64,000 nucleotides of DNA from Nothophaeocryptopus gaeumannii (Eukaryota; Ascomycota; Dothideomycetes; Mycosphaerellales; Mycosphaerellaceae), in contig JASISA010000001.1 in assembly GCA_031771865.1 (NCBI GenBank), forward strand, positions 1,984,001-2,048,000. The letters run 5' to 3'. A model generated the notes under the pieces. The model saw only the letters and a program-made list of their open reading frames with translations. It did not search any database and had not been told where the DNA came from. The stretch's first letter is position 1; each line of letters begins with the position of its first letter. This document shows positions 1 through 10,638 of this stretch, in pieces. Both the position numbers and the translations under genes were made by a program.

Positions 1-141
1 AGGGTGGTTGAGAGTGTTGAGGAGGGTTGGTGCAGGGGTGAAGCAGGGGAGGATCAAAGGGTGCAAGAGGTAGATGACGAGCGGGTGAAGAGCAGATGCA
101 GGTGGAACGTAAATGAGGGAGAGTTGAAGTGTAAGACGAAC

Positions 142-296
142 CCGACAGCCACCTTCGTGATGCCCTCTCCCATCTCAGCAGCGGCCTTGCCCATGTCTGG
201 GTTACTGTCGTACTGCTTGATGATGGCTAGGAGGAGCTTGCGGTCCATCGCATCGTTCCACGTAATGCGTGTACCCATAGGTTGACCGCTAGGCAT
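142..296 (-). CDS. Array copy 1: exon 1 of Myb/SANT-like gene, 3' part not seen in window
   Basis: ATG at 296. The exon codes for a 51-residue piece with TWNDAM-type motif (ITWNDAMDRKLLLAII) and ends in phase 2 at about 142, before a weak donor (GTTCGT). No AG acceptor is present between 141 and position 1, so either the intron runs out of the window or this copy lacks the remaining exons. The exon is exactly as long as the one in copy 2 (155 nt), and the two starts are 366 bp apart. The leader upstream is C/T rich like those of the other copies. Function is unknown; a DNA-binding role is inferred from the tryptophan spacing of Myb/SANT folds. Confidence 0.45.
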
Positions 297-507
297 GGTG
301 GCGGGATGTGTGTTGTGTTGGTGGTGTGTGGTAGTTGTAGTGGCGTTGGATCGTGGTTGGATGCGTTGCGGGAAAAGTTGTGTTTGGAAGGGAAGAAGTA
401 GAAAGAAGAGAAGAGAGGGTGGTCGAGATGCGGGCGAAGTGCCGGTGAAGATGGATCGGAGCAAGTGAGAATGTGCTCAGGTGAAATCCACCTCTGTTCA
501 TACTCAC

Positions 508-662
508 ATGACAGCCTTGGGGGTGATACCGCCACCCATACGTGCAGCGACGTCGGTATAGTTGGGAGTGGCTGAGTTCAAATCGAACATGGCGAGAAGC
601 ATTTCCTTGTCTTTCGCGTCAGTCCAAGTGGTCTTGGTGCCAGCAGTCTGTCCCGTCGGCAT
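508..662 (-). CDS. Array copy 2: exon 1 of Myb/SANT-like gene with no recognisable tail exon
   Basis: ATG at 662 (an in-frame upstream ATG at 701 would add 13 residues). It codes for a 51-residue piece with TTWTDAKDKEMLLAM and DVAARMGGG blocks, then a good donor GTGAGT at 507. The basic tail found in copies 3-5 is missing between this donor and copy 1. An acceptor CTAG sits inside the start of copy 1 (290-289). Splicing 507 to 289 would join the two exon 1 pieces in frame and give a two-domain protein, with an intron of 219 nt, long for this locus. Otherwise the copy is a truncated relic. Confidence 0.45.
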
Positions 663-1039
663 TGTGGCGGTGGCGGTGGTGTAGTTGATGGCTGTTGGCA
701 AGTGGTGACTGTTGATGTTCGGTAGTGTTTGAGAGAGTTGTAGTCGGTGGAGAAGCTTGGATGTTGGAAGTATTTGAGCGGTTGGTGTTGTGTTGGAGTT
801 TGGTTGTCAAGGAGACGGAGGGAGTAGGAGAAGGGGAGGGGAAGGTGAAGCAGAACGTTGTGGCGTGGCATGTGACTACAGCACCGGTGAGGATGCGGCT
901 CATGCATAATCAATTCAAGCAAGGCATCTCCTGTGAGCCTCTAATACTGATGATGGCTCTCATTTCTCTCCCAGCCCATCTGATCGCTAGGACCTAGTCA
1001 AGAAGCTGCAGTCTCCCCAAACGAATCAAGTCACTTCGA

Positions 1040-1501
1040 TCAAGCCAACTCCTCATCGTCGTCCTCAATCTTCTCCGCCTTGACCTTCTTCAGAGGAGTC
1101 TTCTCCTCGCCCTCCTCATCGTCTTCGGTCACATCCTTAACCGCCTTACGCTTCCCAGTCGACTTGGCACTTCCCTCTCCATCAGCCTTCTTGCCACGAC
1201 TCTTCGGGGTCTTGGGACCGTCGCCGTTGGCGGCACCAGCTTCGCCGCCTTTCAAGTCGCCAAACTTCTCCTTGGCTTGCTTTTAGAGGATCTGGTATTG
1301 CTGACTGCCGAGTAGTCAGTATGCATGGCAGGATGATGTTTCATGATGAAGAAGGATGGCTTGCCGAAGAGCATTGCCTGTGTACTCTGGACCCATCATG
1401 CTCGCAACTGCATCCCACTGCGACTTTGGTACGCTTGCGGAGGTGAAGGAGATAATGGCCATGAGCATCATCTTATGGCTGGTATCGTCCCACTTGACCA
1501 T
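1040..1501 (-). pseudogene. Array copy 3: Myb/SANT-like gene with in-frame stop, second intron absent
   Basis: ATG at 1501; exon 1 is 1365-1501 (MVKWDDTSHK...), ending in phase 2 before a GC donor (GCAAGC, 1364-1363). Aligning the intron border with copies 4 and 5 puts the acceptor at CGGCAG and exon 2 at 1304-1040; spacing from the conserved Arg to the KFG/QFG motif is then 13 residues, as in both intact copies. In that frame a TAA lies at 1285-1283 (IL-stop-KQAKEKFG). No other AG restores the phase. The second intron present in copies 4 and 5 is precisely missing here: KKADGEG runs straight into SAKSTGKRKA. The tail ends EDDDEELA, stop at 1042-1040. Without the stop the protein would be 133 residues. 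Confidence 0.6.
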
Positions 1502-1984
1502 GATTGCGGTAGTGCTTTCGTTATTTGGGGATGGTGGATCAGGGGCTGTGTTTGGATAGGTTGCCTTTGTAGCTGGCTTGTGTTGTTGGTATGTTTGCTC
1601 GAAGATGTAGAGTAAAGAAGAAAGAGGAGAAGAGTGTACAGGCAAGGTTGAGTAGCTTTCTGAGTCATATGTTATCGATGTGAAGGAGGAGTAAACAAAG
1701 CTTACCTGCACTCCAGCTGCACATGCAGCTGCAGCCACTTGCAACCGTCAATCGGCGCTTCAGCATCTGAAAGTGACGGATATCGCACCCGGTTCATATG
1801 ATCGCTACCTGAAAGATCTAAGTAATGCCTCATCGCTCGTTTGGTATTGATGCTCGAAGGCAACTGTCACGGTAATGTCTCATGACGCCTGTTGAAACCA
1901 TTTCACCAGGCTGTCTCTCGTAGTCTCGCTCTGATGTCTCCCTGCCGTAGCTCAAAGACCGTAAGGCGTCTTCCGCGAGCCCAC

Positions 1985-2493
1985 CTAGTCCTCGCTCTCA
2001 TCGCCCTCGGTCTTGAGCTTCTTGCTAGGAGACTCATCATCCTCATCACCCTTACCCTCCTCATCCTCCTCGCTGACATCTTTCTTGCCGGCTTTGCGCT
2101 TGCCGGTGGACTTGGTGCCGCCTAGAATCTCACAGTCAGCACAAACAACAGTGTGTTACTTGGGGCGGTCTTCTCACCTTCGCCGGCAGCCTTCTTGCCA
2201 CCACGCTTAGCCGGCGTCTTCGGAGCGTCATCGCCAGTGGCGGCAGGAGCCTCGCCAAATTGAGCTTTGGCGGCGGCTTTGAGTTTCTTGAGTTTCTGCC
2301 TGTCGTGAGGGTCAGAATCATGCGTCAAGACGTAGCAGGGGTGGCAGGGTGTGAGGACGTACCTGCAAGCCTCCTCAGAGCAATCGTCGCCGACCATCTT
2401 GGCGACTTCAGCCCATGGTGGCGATGGCTGGGTCAGGTGGATGATGGAGAGCAGGAGCTGCTTCTCCTTCGCGTCGTCCCAAGCGATAGGCAT
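1985..2493 (-). CDS. Array copy 4: small Myb/SANT-like protein with basic/acidic tail
   Basis: Three exons, 2363-2493, 2178-2299 and 1985-2121, with GT-AG introns and phases 2 and 1; the product is 129 residues. Residues 1-45 carry the family domain (IAWDDAKEKQLLLSII, then WAEVAKMVG). The middle is lysine/alanine rich and reaches the QFG motif, followed by KTPAKRGGKK and STGKRKAGKK, which resemble AT-hook-like or histone-H1-like basic stretches. The C-terminus is acidic. This is a known type of small fungal protein often labelled AT-hook or Myb-like; a nuclear DNA-binding role is inferred, not shown. The ATG is preceded by a C/T-rich leader. Confidence 0.7.
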
Positions 2494-2880
2494 GGTATGG
2501 GATGTGGTAGACTGTTACTGATTGATGTGCTTGAGTAAGTTGTTGCGGTCGGAGGTGGTGCTGGGGTGTTGATGTAGAGGAGAAGAAGCGGAAGAGGGAT
2601 GAAAGCGCAATTGAAGGGAGTGGCCTGGTGAGCTTCCCAAAACCGGTCAAGGTTGCATGTGACAATACGTCCCGTTTGCTATTGCCCCCTAGTACCGCCA
2701 ACCTCTTTCACCTGCATCGGTGATGTTTGCAGTTCCGGATTCAGCAGCGCCGACCCGGCTCCTATTAACCAGAGGTCTCGAAGATGTTCTCAATCCAGAC
2801 TGCCCCAACGAGGATTTTGTAGCCCATCCATAGCAATGCACTCCAAAGCATCATAGCCAGCCCATAGTCTCATATCCTCA

Positions 2881-3401
2881 TCACAAGTTGTCCTCATCAG
2901 CGGCCTCCTCGCCGTCGGCCTCTGCCTTGACCTTCTTGGCCGGGGACTCCCCATCGTCCACCGGCGTCTCCTCATCAGCAGCCTTCTTGGCCTTGCGCTT
3001 GCCAGTGGATTTTGGGGCAGCTAGGGGTCAATGTCAGCCATCGCTCGCCCCTCTAGCAGCGTCATCAGAGGCATCTCACCTTCACCATTTCCCTTCTTGC
3101 CACCCTTCTTAGCCGGAGTCTTCGGGGCAGCCTCACTGTCACCCTCTCCACCGGCGGCGATGGTGCCGAACTGGGCCTCGCATTCCTTCTTCATCTTGGC
3201 GTACTGCTTACTGTGGTGAAGAGTTGGCGATGTGTACTCGTTGAAGTGCGAGATGATCTACACTTACCGCGTGTTGTCGTACGTGTAGCCCTCACCAAGC
3301 AACTTGACGACCTCATGCCAGTTTGGCGCGCCTGGGGAGGTGATGGAGATGATGGCGAGAAGCAGCTGCTTCTGGTTGGCGTCGTCCCACGTAATAGGCA
3401 T
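2881..3401 (-). CDS. Array copy 5: small Myb/SANT-like protein with basic/acidic tail
   Basis: Three exons, 3268-3401, 3080-3210 and 2881-3020; introns of 57 and 59 nt with GTAAGTG/CACAG and GTGAGA/CTAG borders; 134 residues. The N-terminal domain reads PITWDDANQKQLLLAIIS, then WHEVVKLLGEG. The tail has KTPAKKGGKKGNGEGE, STGKRKAKK and ESPAKKVKAE motifs and ends DEDNL. Intron positions and phases match copy 4 exactly, which supports both models. It lies at the right end of the array, about 390 bp from the end of the convergently placed WSC gene region. Probably nuclear; no defined function is claimed. Confidence 0.72.
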
Positions 3402-3793
3402 GGTGACTGTCGTTGAAATGGAAATGTTCGTAGTTGGCTATGTGTGGGTTGTGTTGTGTTTGATGGAAGTTCGGAGAAGTTTTTTGGTGTCTGGCGAAGT
3501 GAGCTTTCCGAAAACTGCAAACAGCTGCATGTGACAGTGGACTGTTTCGGAACGCGCTTCTGCCTAGTGGGTGAGCGCTGCTGCACATTCACTAGTGGAA
3601 ACCAGCAAACGCGTCCAGCATTAGAAGCATGAAAATTCAAGAAGCAGAGTCCTGGTGACGCCGGGAGGGGCTAAGGATAAGAATGAGCTTCGCGAAATAT
3701 TTACAGATCCACTAAGGAACCAATCTAAGAGATGCAGACGATGCTCAATCGACAAATCTTCAACAGCAAAAGGACCGCATGCTCCTGCCACCA

Positions 3794-6013
3794 CTACAGC
3801 GTTGAAGAGTAGTACAAGTTCATTAAAGCTGCCGCACCACAATACTGCTTGCTGTTGCCAGCGCACGTCATGAGCTTCGATACATCGCAGGTCTGCGATC
3901 TCGCGCCTGTGGCAGTCCTGACCTGGTTGTCGCAGTAGCACTCCCGTCCATACTCCATAGCAGCATAGCGCATGTACTTGCCAAGGCAGAACTTAACGCA
4001 CGAGTCCGCGGTCATGGTATCGGAAGATGTACTTGCACCCTGGAGTGCCCTTCCACCGTTGTCTGGATCTGTTAAGCATCCCTTGGACACGTACTTTCCA
4101 ATGGGCGATTTGATTGATATCGGGACAAAGGTCGTGTTTTGATAGAGCGAAAGAGCGTTTGCTCCGCCGCAAAGCTGGTCTCCGGCGCCACCGCAGCGCA
4201 TGTTGCAGCAGCTGTTGCTCGGTGTGGTTGTCGCACTAGTCAGGAAGTTGTCGTTGGCAAGAGCGTTTCCACAGTAGCATTGCGTAGAGTATTCAGTACC
4301 GTAGTACTTGTAGCCGTCGCCCTGCGATGAGCAGTAGGTCGCGCACTTCGCGGCAGTCATGCCAATCTGGTCGGTGCTTGGACCATTGAGTACTCGTCCT
4401 GGATTATTGAGATTGTCGGTTGCGCAGCCAACATAGTTGGACGGGAAAGCTGATAGTGGTGCCGCCGGTGAAAGGTTGCCAGAGCTGTCCGTATTATCAC
4501 CGTCTGCTACGAAGTTGGGATCCGTGTTGTTATAGATGTTGATATACGCATATCCACCACAAATTTCCAAGGTCGTGCTACTGGCAGACATGGTACCTCC
4601 ACAATTCCAGTTGCATCCGATCTGGCCGTTAATGGCTGACGGATTGATCGCATTATCGCAGTGGCATTCCTGTGAGTACTCGACACCGCTGAGGCGGTAG
4701 CCTAGGTCCTCGCAGTAAGCCTGACAGAACTCGACAGTCATGGCCGAGTAGTTGCTCGTGCTTGCCGCATTAAGAGCGCGAACACCACCAGCACTGTCAT
4801 TGTAGCAGCCCAAGTACTTCTGGAAAGATGAAAGGCCATAAGAAGCACCGACGGCTGGCTTCGCAGTCGGAAGTGTCGTTGTGTCCACAGTCTTAGTAAT
4901 GGAAGGCTTCGGTGCGCTTGCTGGACAGTTCATGGAAGCAGCGGGCGCAGCTTCGGGGCCGTATGTGATGTTGATACATCCTGGTAGCTTGTTCAGAGTG
5001 CCCGTGACCTTTTCGCCGATCTGTGGTGCTCGCTCTGGACAGTTGTAACTGTACCCGCTCGACTGCGATGCCTGCAAGATCGAGCACTCTTCGATGGTTC
5101 CATCATTGGCTACACTCAAGCATTGATCAACGGCTTGCTTGAGAACAGCGGTGTCCCATCCATTGACGAAATCAGCGTGGAACCCGTATCCTGTTGGGTC
5201 GCCCTGTGAGAAAACGAACTGGCCTCCTGTCTCGGCTGGAACCGCAGCGACCGCGTAGTAAGCTTCCAAGAAAAGATGAGGTACCTGGTAAGGATGCGTG
5301 GGAGGACAGACTCCGTCGTCGATCTGACTTAGATATGCAACGTGGCTGTTGTCCGCAGTATAGAGATCCTTGCCATTCCAGCAGCTCTGATAATGGATTT
5401 GAGCACGCATGCCGTTGATGCATTGCGTTCGGAACATGTAATGCTGCTCCGCCATCGGCTCGACGTCCAGACAAACAAAGCTGACGCGATCTGCGACTGG
5501 ACGACCCGGGTAAGTCGCGTTTCCCCAGGTATATGTTGCATTGTCGTAGCTTCGAGCAGACTTGTCACCGGAAAGAATATTCAAGCCCTTCGGGAATGGA
5601 ATGGTCTTGTTCGCATTTGGACCGCGTCCGAGATAGTATACCACGCCTCCGGTGTGAGGAACTTCCATGAAAGTGCCATTGACGAATTGATAGTACAGCG
5701 TTGGCGACCAATAAGCGGATTTGTCGGCACCGATTTCACAAGATGTGCATTGTGAGTTCAACATGCTTTGATACGTTGAATTGACGCCGATGTCTATTAG
5801 AAAACGTCAACTTCTGCTTGCTCGCTCGACCGAAGGGCTCCACTTACTTGCTCCTCCAATGATGGTATGTGAATGAGCCGCGATAGCACCGGGACTTACC
5901 AATGGATCTACACGACCTCTTTGAATAATAGCACAATTCATTCGCCAAAAGGCGTCGACATTGCCCAAAAAGCCAAGCACAAGCGCCGCGCCTAGCGTTT
6001 GAAATGAATGCAT
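3794..6013 (-). CDS. Secreted DUF1996 protein with three WSC domains
   Basis: Two exons, 5848-6013 and 3794-5793, intron 54 nt (GTAAGT/AATAG); 721 residues. A signal peptide is evident (MHSFQTLGAALVLGFLGNVDA). The mature protein starts FWRMNC, the usual opening of DUF1996, followed by the histidine-rich HSHTIIGGAN segment and QCTSCE; this domain runs to about residue 330. A Pro/Thr linker leads to three cysteine-rich WSC domains at about 382-477, 509-608 and 623-718, each with the YxGC..D, FCxxYC and YG.EYxxxCYC pattern. WSC domains bind carbohydrates or serve as wall stress sensors, but there is no membrane anchor here, so it is probably secreted into the wall or medium. The enzymatic role of DUF1996 is uncertain. 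Confidence 0.93.
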
Positions 6014-7390
6014 ATCGAAGACGCTAATAGAAATGTCGCCAAAGTCGATGAGCGAACTTTAGAGCCAAATGAGCGACGTCAGTGGGAGTGGCATCACACT
6101 CAGAGCTAAGTTGGAGAACTGGAGAATCTTTCTTTCAGACCAGGCACACGGCCGAATTCCACGCCGTCGCGTGGCCCAAACAACATCCAGATTCAATGAG
6201 TCGGCTGCTTCGGGGCAGAGGCGCACCGAAGGCTATCTGATACCAAATGATAGCGACTGGATGAAAGAAGCGAAGCGAATGACAACGTGATCCATCGCTT
6301 CGCGACTTCAGGCGCTCAGCAGGTGAAATGGCGGAATGAACAAAGGAATGTCGGATCTCGAGGAATCGGTCTGGCCACAGCCATCGCTCTACCGCGCACT
6401 AGAGCACATGGCTTCGCTACTTCAACTGTTGCTAAGTCCATTGTTTGCATCGCACAGTGTGTGAAAGGCAGTCTGGCGAAGCAGGTAGCATGCTTACATC
6501 TATTCATCGGTCAGCTCTGCCCTGCTCCAGGAATACTCCAGTGGCATGGAATTAATGCGATGCCCAGGTAGAGTGAGCAGCTGTCAGTGCGGGAAGCAGC
6601 TTGTAAGCCAGGAAGTGGTTTGGCTCCCAAATTTCATATCTCGCACAAGATCACGAGATGTAATCCAGAAAGCAGTGTAGGAGATGACCTCAGGAGATGC
6701 TCATCAACTCAAGGGTTGCATTACAATGCAAGTCCGGCGGCATTGAAGGAGTGAGCTGCGTCGATGTATGGATATTGGGCAAGAGTCATAAGGCTGAGGT
6801 CGGCTCCTGATTGAGTAGAGATAGGCTACCCAGTAGACTCCTGAAAGGAGCCTGGCTCAAGGGCCAGAATCTTGAAAGAAGCATGTCGTCAACATGGCTC
6901 ATTGGACGCGGATGCTGGCGTCTGACTTCCCGTTGGTTCCACGTGTAGCTGCATCTCACATGTGAAAGGGGCGGCATCGACTGCCATCCTGCAGCTTCCT
7001 CAAGGCGTATGTTGGGCCGTCCAGCGCATTCGAGATGCCCATAGCATAGGCCAATGGCGGATGGATGATGGATGCAGTGAGAGAAGAAGGGAGCGCGTCA
7101 TTCGCCCGCTGCCGAGCGAGCTTGGCCTTTCAATTTGACTTTTCGATGGTTCGTGGGTAGGCAGGAACACACTCCACCAGCGTCACCATCACCGTGGCAG
7201 GTACCAGTAGAACTGGGTCGCTCTGCGCCAGGCACACATGGCCTCTGTCGCTACTGAAGGCGTGTTTCTGCTTTCCAGCTCTGCACATGCCTCTGGAGCT
7301 GAGCGCGCGCTGGCGACCATGCGAATGACTTCAACCGTGCGACTTGCGAAACTCCAATGAGACTGCGCGACTGCGACCTCCCCCGCCGCC
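6014..7390. other. Intergenic, divergent promoter region
   Basis: No supported gene in about 1.4 kb between two divergently transcribed genes. Short open frames at 6069-6290 and 6287-6571 have no domain, no matching splice signals and unremarkable composition. It presumably holds both promoters. Confidence 0.5.
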
Positions 7391-8839
7391 ATGACCGACA
7401 ACAACGCTGAGCCCAGTGCCAGGCCACTCGCCCGCTCGGCGACCACCAGCGGTGCCTCCCCAATTCCACTCCAGTCCGCCGCTGCGCGATCCCGCCTCCC
7501 ACAGCGACAGCCCAGTGACCACTCGCCCGCAGCCTCGCCCAAGCCTCCGCTCGCTCTTCGTCGACGGTCGTCTCTTATTAGTTTCAGCAGCATCGAAGAT
7601 GTCACTCAGGCCTTCACCGAAGACCTGCTCGACCCGCGCACAGGCAATAGACAGACGCACAGAGATGAGAACGAGCTGAGCCATTGGCATTCCTCGCCCT
7701 TGGCTTTCGCGATCTTACCTGCGCTTGGAGGGCTTTTCTTCAAGAATGGGTCTGCGTTCATCACGGATGTGCTATTGCTAGGCCTGGCGGCTATATTCAT
7801 GAATTGGAGTATCAGACTGCCTTGGGACTGGTACTATTCGGCACAGGCTTTGCGACGCGACGTCGAACCGGATTATGAGCACGCTTCGCTAGAGCATCAT
7901 GCGGCCGACGAGACAGCGGTAGAGACCGCGTCTTCCGCTGGCAGCTCACCCAAACCGTCGCCGGATCGTAAGGAGCAGGGAAGAGAGGATGGACCCACAC
8001 AGCAGTTTGGGAAGAGAGAGCAAGCTGCAGCAGATCTCCGACAGCAGGAGTCTCTGGCGTTGATCGCAACATTCATGTGTCCAGTACTAGCGGCATACCT
8101 TTTACATGTGATCCGTGCGCAGCTATCTGGACCATCTAACAGCCTTGTGTCGGACTACAATCTCTCCATCTTCCTGCTGGCTGCTGAGATCCGCCCGATT
8201 CGACAGGCTGTTCGCTTGATTTCCACCCGCACGCTTTACCTTCAGCGCACCGTCACGGGCATAGACGACCCTTTCGCGTCAGCACTGGATGAGAAGAGCA
8301 CCATTAGCAAGCTAGGAGAGCGCATCACCGAGCTTGAAGCACAGGTCTCGGCGCATGCTATGCTACCAGCAACCACGGGCATGGCACAGAAGACCGATGT
8401 CAGTGAGCTCTCAGCCGAGATTAGGAAACGCTACGAGCCTCGCCTTGAAGGCCTCGAACGCGCAGTACGAAGATACGAAAAGAGGTCAACCACTCTGGCT
8501 ATGGCGACTGAGCAACGCCTTCAGTCTCTCGAGAATCGGTTGCAGGAAGCTCTTAGTCTGGCTGCAGTAGCGGCGCAGCACTCTCAGAATCGCGGTGTTG
8601 TCGCTAGCGTCTTCGACACGATTGGTGCTGTGCTAGCCTTTCCGCTTAAGGTGGCATGGAGCATCTGCATCTGGCCAGTAGTTGCATTCGAGGAACTATA
8701 CTTAAAAGTGAAAACAATACTGCTTGGACCCATGCCGCCGTCTCCACGTAAGCGTAAGAGCGGTCGACAGGAAAACGGTGGTGCAAGAGAAGAGAGCAGA
8801 TCAAGGGACAAGGCTCCTATGAGAAAGATCGTCCGATAG
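7391..8839 (+). CDS. Predicted multi-pass membrane protein with coiled coil, unknown function
   Basis: Single exon, 482 residues, ATG at 7391. Residues 1-90 are Ser/Pro/Arg rich and likely disordered. Hydrophobic segments lie at about 100-117, 121-140, 219-240, 254-268 and 405-438. A charged, low-complexity stretch separates the first pair from the third. Residues 305-400 are predicted coiled coil with heptad-like Leu/Ala and many Glu/Arg (KLGERITELEAQV, RLQSLENRLQEAL). The C-terminus is Lys/Arg rich (PSPRKRKSGRQ). I do not recognise a named family; the layout resembles conserved fungal hypothetical proteins of intracellular membranes. The gene is transcribed away from the WSC gene, and its end is about 130 bp from the Harbinger element. 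Confidence 0.8.
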   Translation: MTDNNAEPSARPLARSATTSGASPIPLQSAAARSRLPQRQPSDHSPAASPKPPLALRRRSSLISFSSIEDVTQAFTEDLLDPRTGNRQTHRDENELSHWHSSPLAFAILPALGGLFFKNGSAFITDVLLLGLAAIFMNWSIRLPWDWYYSAQALRRDVEPDYEHASLEHHAADETAVETASSAGSSPKPSPDRKEQGREDGPTQQFGKREQAAADLRQQESLALIATFMCPVLAAYLLHVIRAQLSGPSNSLVSDYNLSIFLLAAEIRPIRQAVRLISTRTLYLQRTVTGIDDPFASALDEKSTISKLGERITELEAQVSAHAMLPATTGMAQKTDVSELSAEIRKRYEPRLEGLERAVRRYEKRSTTLAMATEQRLQSLENRLQEALSLAAVAAQHSQNRGVVASVFDTIGAVLAFPLKVAWSICIWPVVAFEELYLKVKTILLGPMPPSPRKRKSGRQENGGAREESRSRDKAPMRKIVR

Positions 8840-8974
8840 ACTGGTTCCCCTTTGTATGTGTATGCAGCGACGCGCGGGCGTGAGTCGGCGCTGGAACTGG
8901 ACCGCAAAACAGAGATACCCCTATGCCGATAATGCACCTAGAATAGACCTGTGAACAACTATAATCTTCTCTCA

Positions 8975-9002
8975 GGCCCTCAATACCTCCCCCTGGATTT
9001 AG
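8975..9002 (+). repeat. Left terminal inverted repeat of the Harbinger element
   Basis: 28 bp starting GGCCCTCAATACC, preceded by the target duplication TCA (8972-8974). It pairs with 12812-12839 at 26 of 28 positions. Confidence 0.88.
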
Positions 9003-9207
9003 CAAAGTCATATATCTTTAATAAGACGAGTGGATTTAGCAAACTCGTCTTATCAAATCCACTGTTATAGTATTCAAGGGGGTGTAGTGCGTGCCTTTGC
9101 CTTTCTTGGCGCCTGCCAACCTCAGTTGTCTCGTCTTGCTGCTGCCGCTGTATTCCTCGTCGTCGGTATAGATCAAATATCGCCCTCTAAGGGTGTTGTT
9201 GTCCAGT

Positions 9208-10638
9208 ATGCCGCCCAAGCAATCGTCGAAGTCGTTCGCCTCGAATATAGTCGTTCCGAAGAAGAAATCCGCCAAATCGAAGGCTCCAAAGACGCCGCAG
9301 CCGAAGAAGGAAGAGGGCGAAAAGAAGACGGTTAGGCGTAGGGCACCGCCTTTTCCATGGACGGATGAACAGGTGGAGGATATGCTAAAGGAGCACTGTA
9401 TGCACTTAGCTGTACAGAACGACAATCAAGGCTTTCTAGATACCGCAGTTCAGGCCGTTACGGACGTGCTGAATGCGAAGTATGGGTGTAGCCTAACTAT
9501 GAAACAAGTGCGCAATAAGTTCAATACATACCGCGCACCATGGCAGGTGTAGAAGGCCTATCTGAAGGCGACGAGTAGTTGGCAGGGCTGGCCGCCGTCG
9601 ACAGATTCGGATATTGAAGAGGACTATTTTGATGAACACCCTGCTCGTAAGCCATTTCGTCGCGAACTGCCGGCGTTCTTCGAGCCGCTGGAGGAGCTTT
9701 TTAGTGAGAAACTGGCTACTAGTGAGGTCGCTTTGACGGCCGCCGAGTTGGCGGAAGAAACGCCAGAGGAACGTGGTGAGCGCGCAGCGAGTGTCTCGGA
9801 CGAGGAGTTTGGTAAAGACGAGTAGCCCAAGTCTAGTAATGAAGGCGCTGGCGGCGAAGAAGATGAAGTGGACGAGGAGGTTGAGGAAGTGTCTTCGAGC
9901 GCACGTCGTTCGTCTTCGAGCATGCCGTCGTCGCCGCTGCGGCGCACGCCAAGTTCAGAGCCAAGTACTAGTCGTGGTCAAGGCAAAGGTCGGTCGCTGC
10001 AGCGTCAAGCAGTTACCTCGTCGAGGAAGAGAAAGGAGCCTGAGGCCGCTGAAGCAGCAGTTGTTCGTGTCCACCGTTAAGACAAGGTAGAGGCGGCTCT
10101 CGATCGCCTCGAGGCGCCTATCCGTCGGATCGTGACTGATATCAATGCTGGGCGGAAGCAGGCTCAGTAGCCGGTCATGTCTCTTACTACTCTAGCTATT
10201 TAGAAAGCCATGAACCTCGAGGGGATTCGGAAGCTGTCTTTCGCGAAGAGGATGGCGCTACAGGATCTAATCGAGGAGGGCAAGACGGCGGATAGGGTGC
10301 TGGGGTGTCCGGACGAGGATCTCGAGCCGATGCTGAAGTAGTTGTTGAAGAAGAAGGGCAATATCGAGGTAGACGAAGGTGAAGGCGAGCCTAAAGGTTA
10401 GTCGCAGCCCGTTAGTCAAGCCTAGTCTCAACCGGACGTGCCTCAGCAGCAGACTCAAGAGGTAGCGCCGCCGTCTAACATCCCTCTAAACGTACCTTCG
10501 GATCATCCTTTTTATGAACAGTATAGTAGTAGTTATGGTCAGCAGCAGTTGCCGTCGTTGCAAGAGTTGTCGCAGCAAGGATAGACGGGGCAAGGTGGAT
10601 ACTCGAATTATTACTTCCCTAGCTATGACCGCATGTAA
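9208..10638 (+). pseudogene. Harbinger Myb/SANT-like accessory gene with nine in-frame stops
   Basis: One frame of 477 codons from ATG 9208 to TAA 10638. In-frame stops lie at 9550, 9823, 10078 (TAA), 10168, 10201, 10339, 10399, 10423 and 10582; all others are TAG, and there is no frameshift. The N-terminus is Lys/Ser rich, then a SANT-like block follows (PFPWTDEQVEDMLKEH) with a second half MKQVRNKFNTYRAPW. The rest is Glu/Ser rich, then Gln rich. Harbinger elements need such a protein to bring the transposase to the nucleus and to the DNA ends. The stops fall where Gln fits (for example between PKG and SQ, QA and SQP). Not translatable as it stands unless stops are read through. Confidence 0.85.

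Larger units (their letters stand above)
142..3401 (-). repeat. Tandem array of a small Myb/SANT-like gene family (at least five copies)
   Basis: Five minus-strand units each begin with a short exon coding for a W-[DNT]-D-A/T-x5-LLxAI motif followed by a second conserved block (VA..MG). Exon 1 starts lie at 296, 662, 1501, 2493 and 3401. All exon 1 copies end in phase 2 (lengths 155, 155, 137, 131 and 134 nt), so they share one gene structure. The downstream part, where present, is a basic tail with KTPxK, KKxxGEG and STGKRKA motifs and an acidic C-terminus. The array continues past the left edge. Unequal crossing-over is the likely cause of copy gain and partial copies. Confidence 0.75.

Noticed and set aside
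9624..9947. Minus-strand Ser-rich frame in the Harbinger SANT gene
   Set aside because: Antisense of the Glu/Ser-rich coding region; no independent support.
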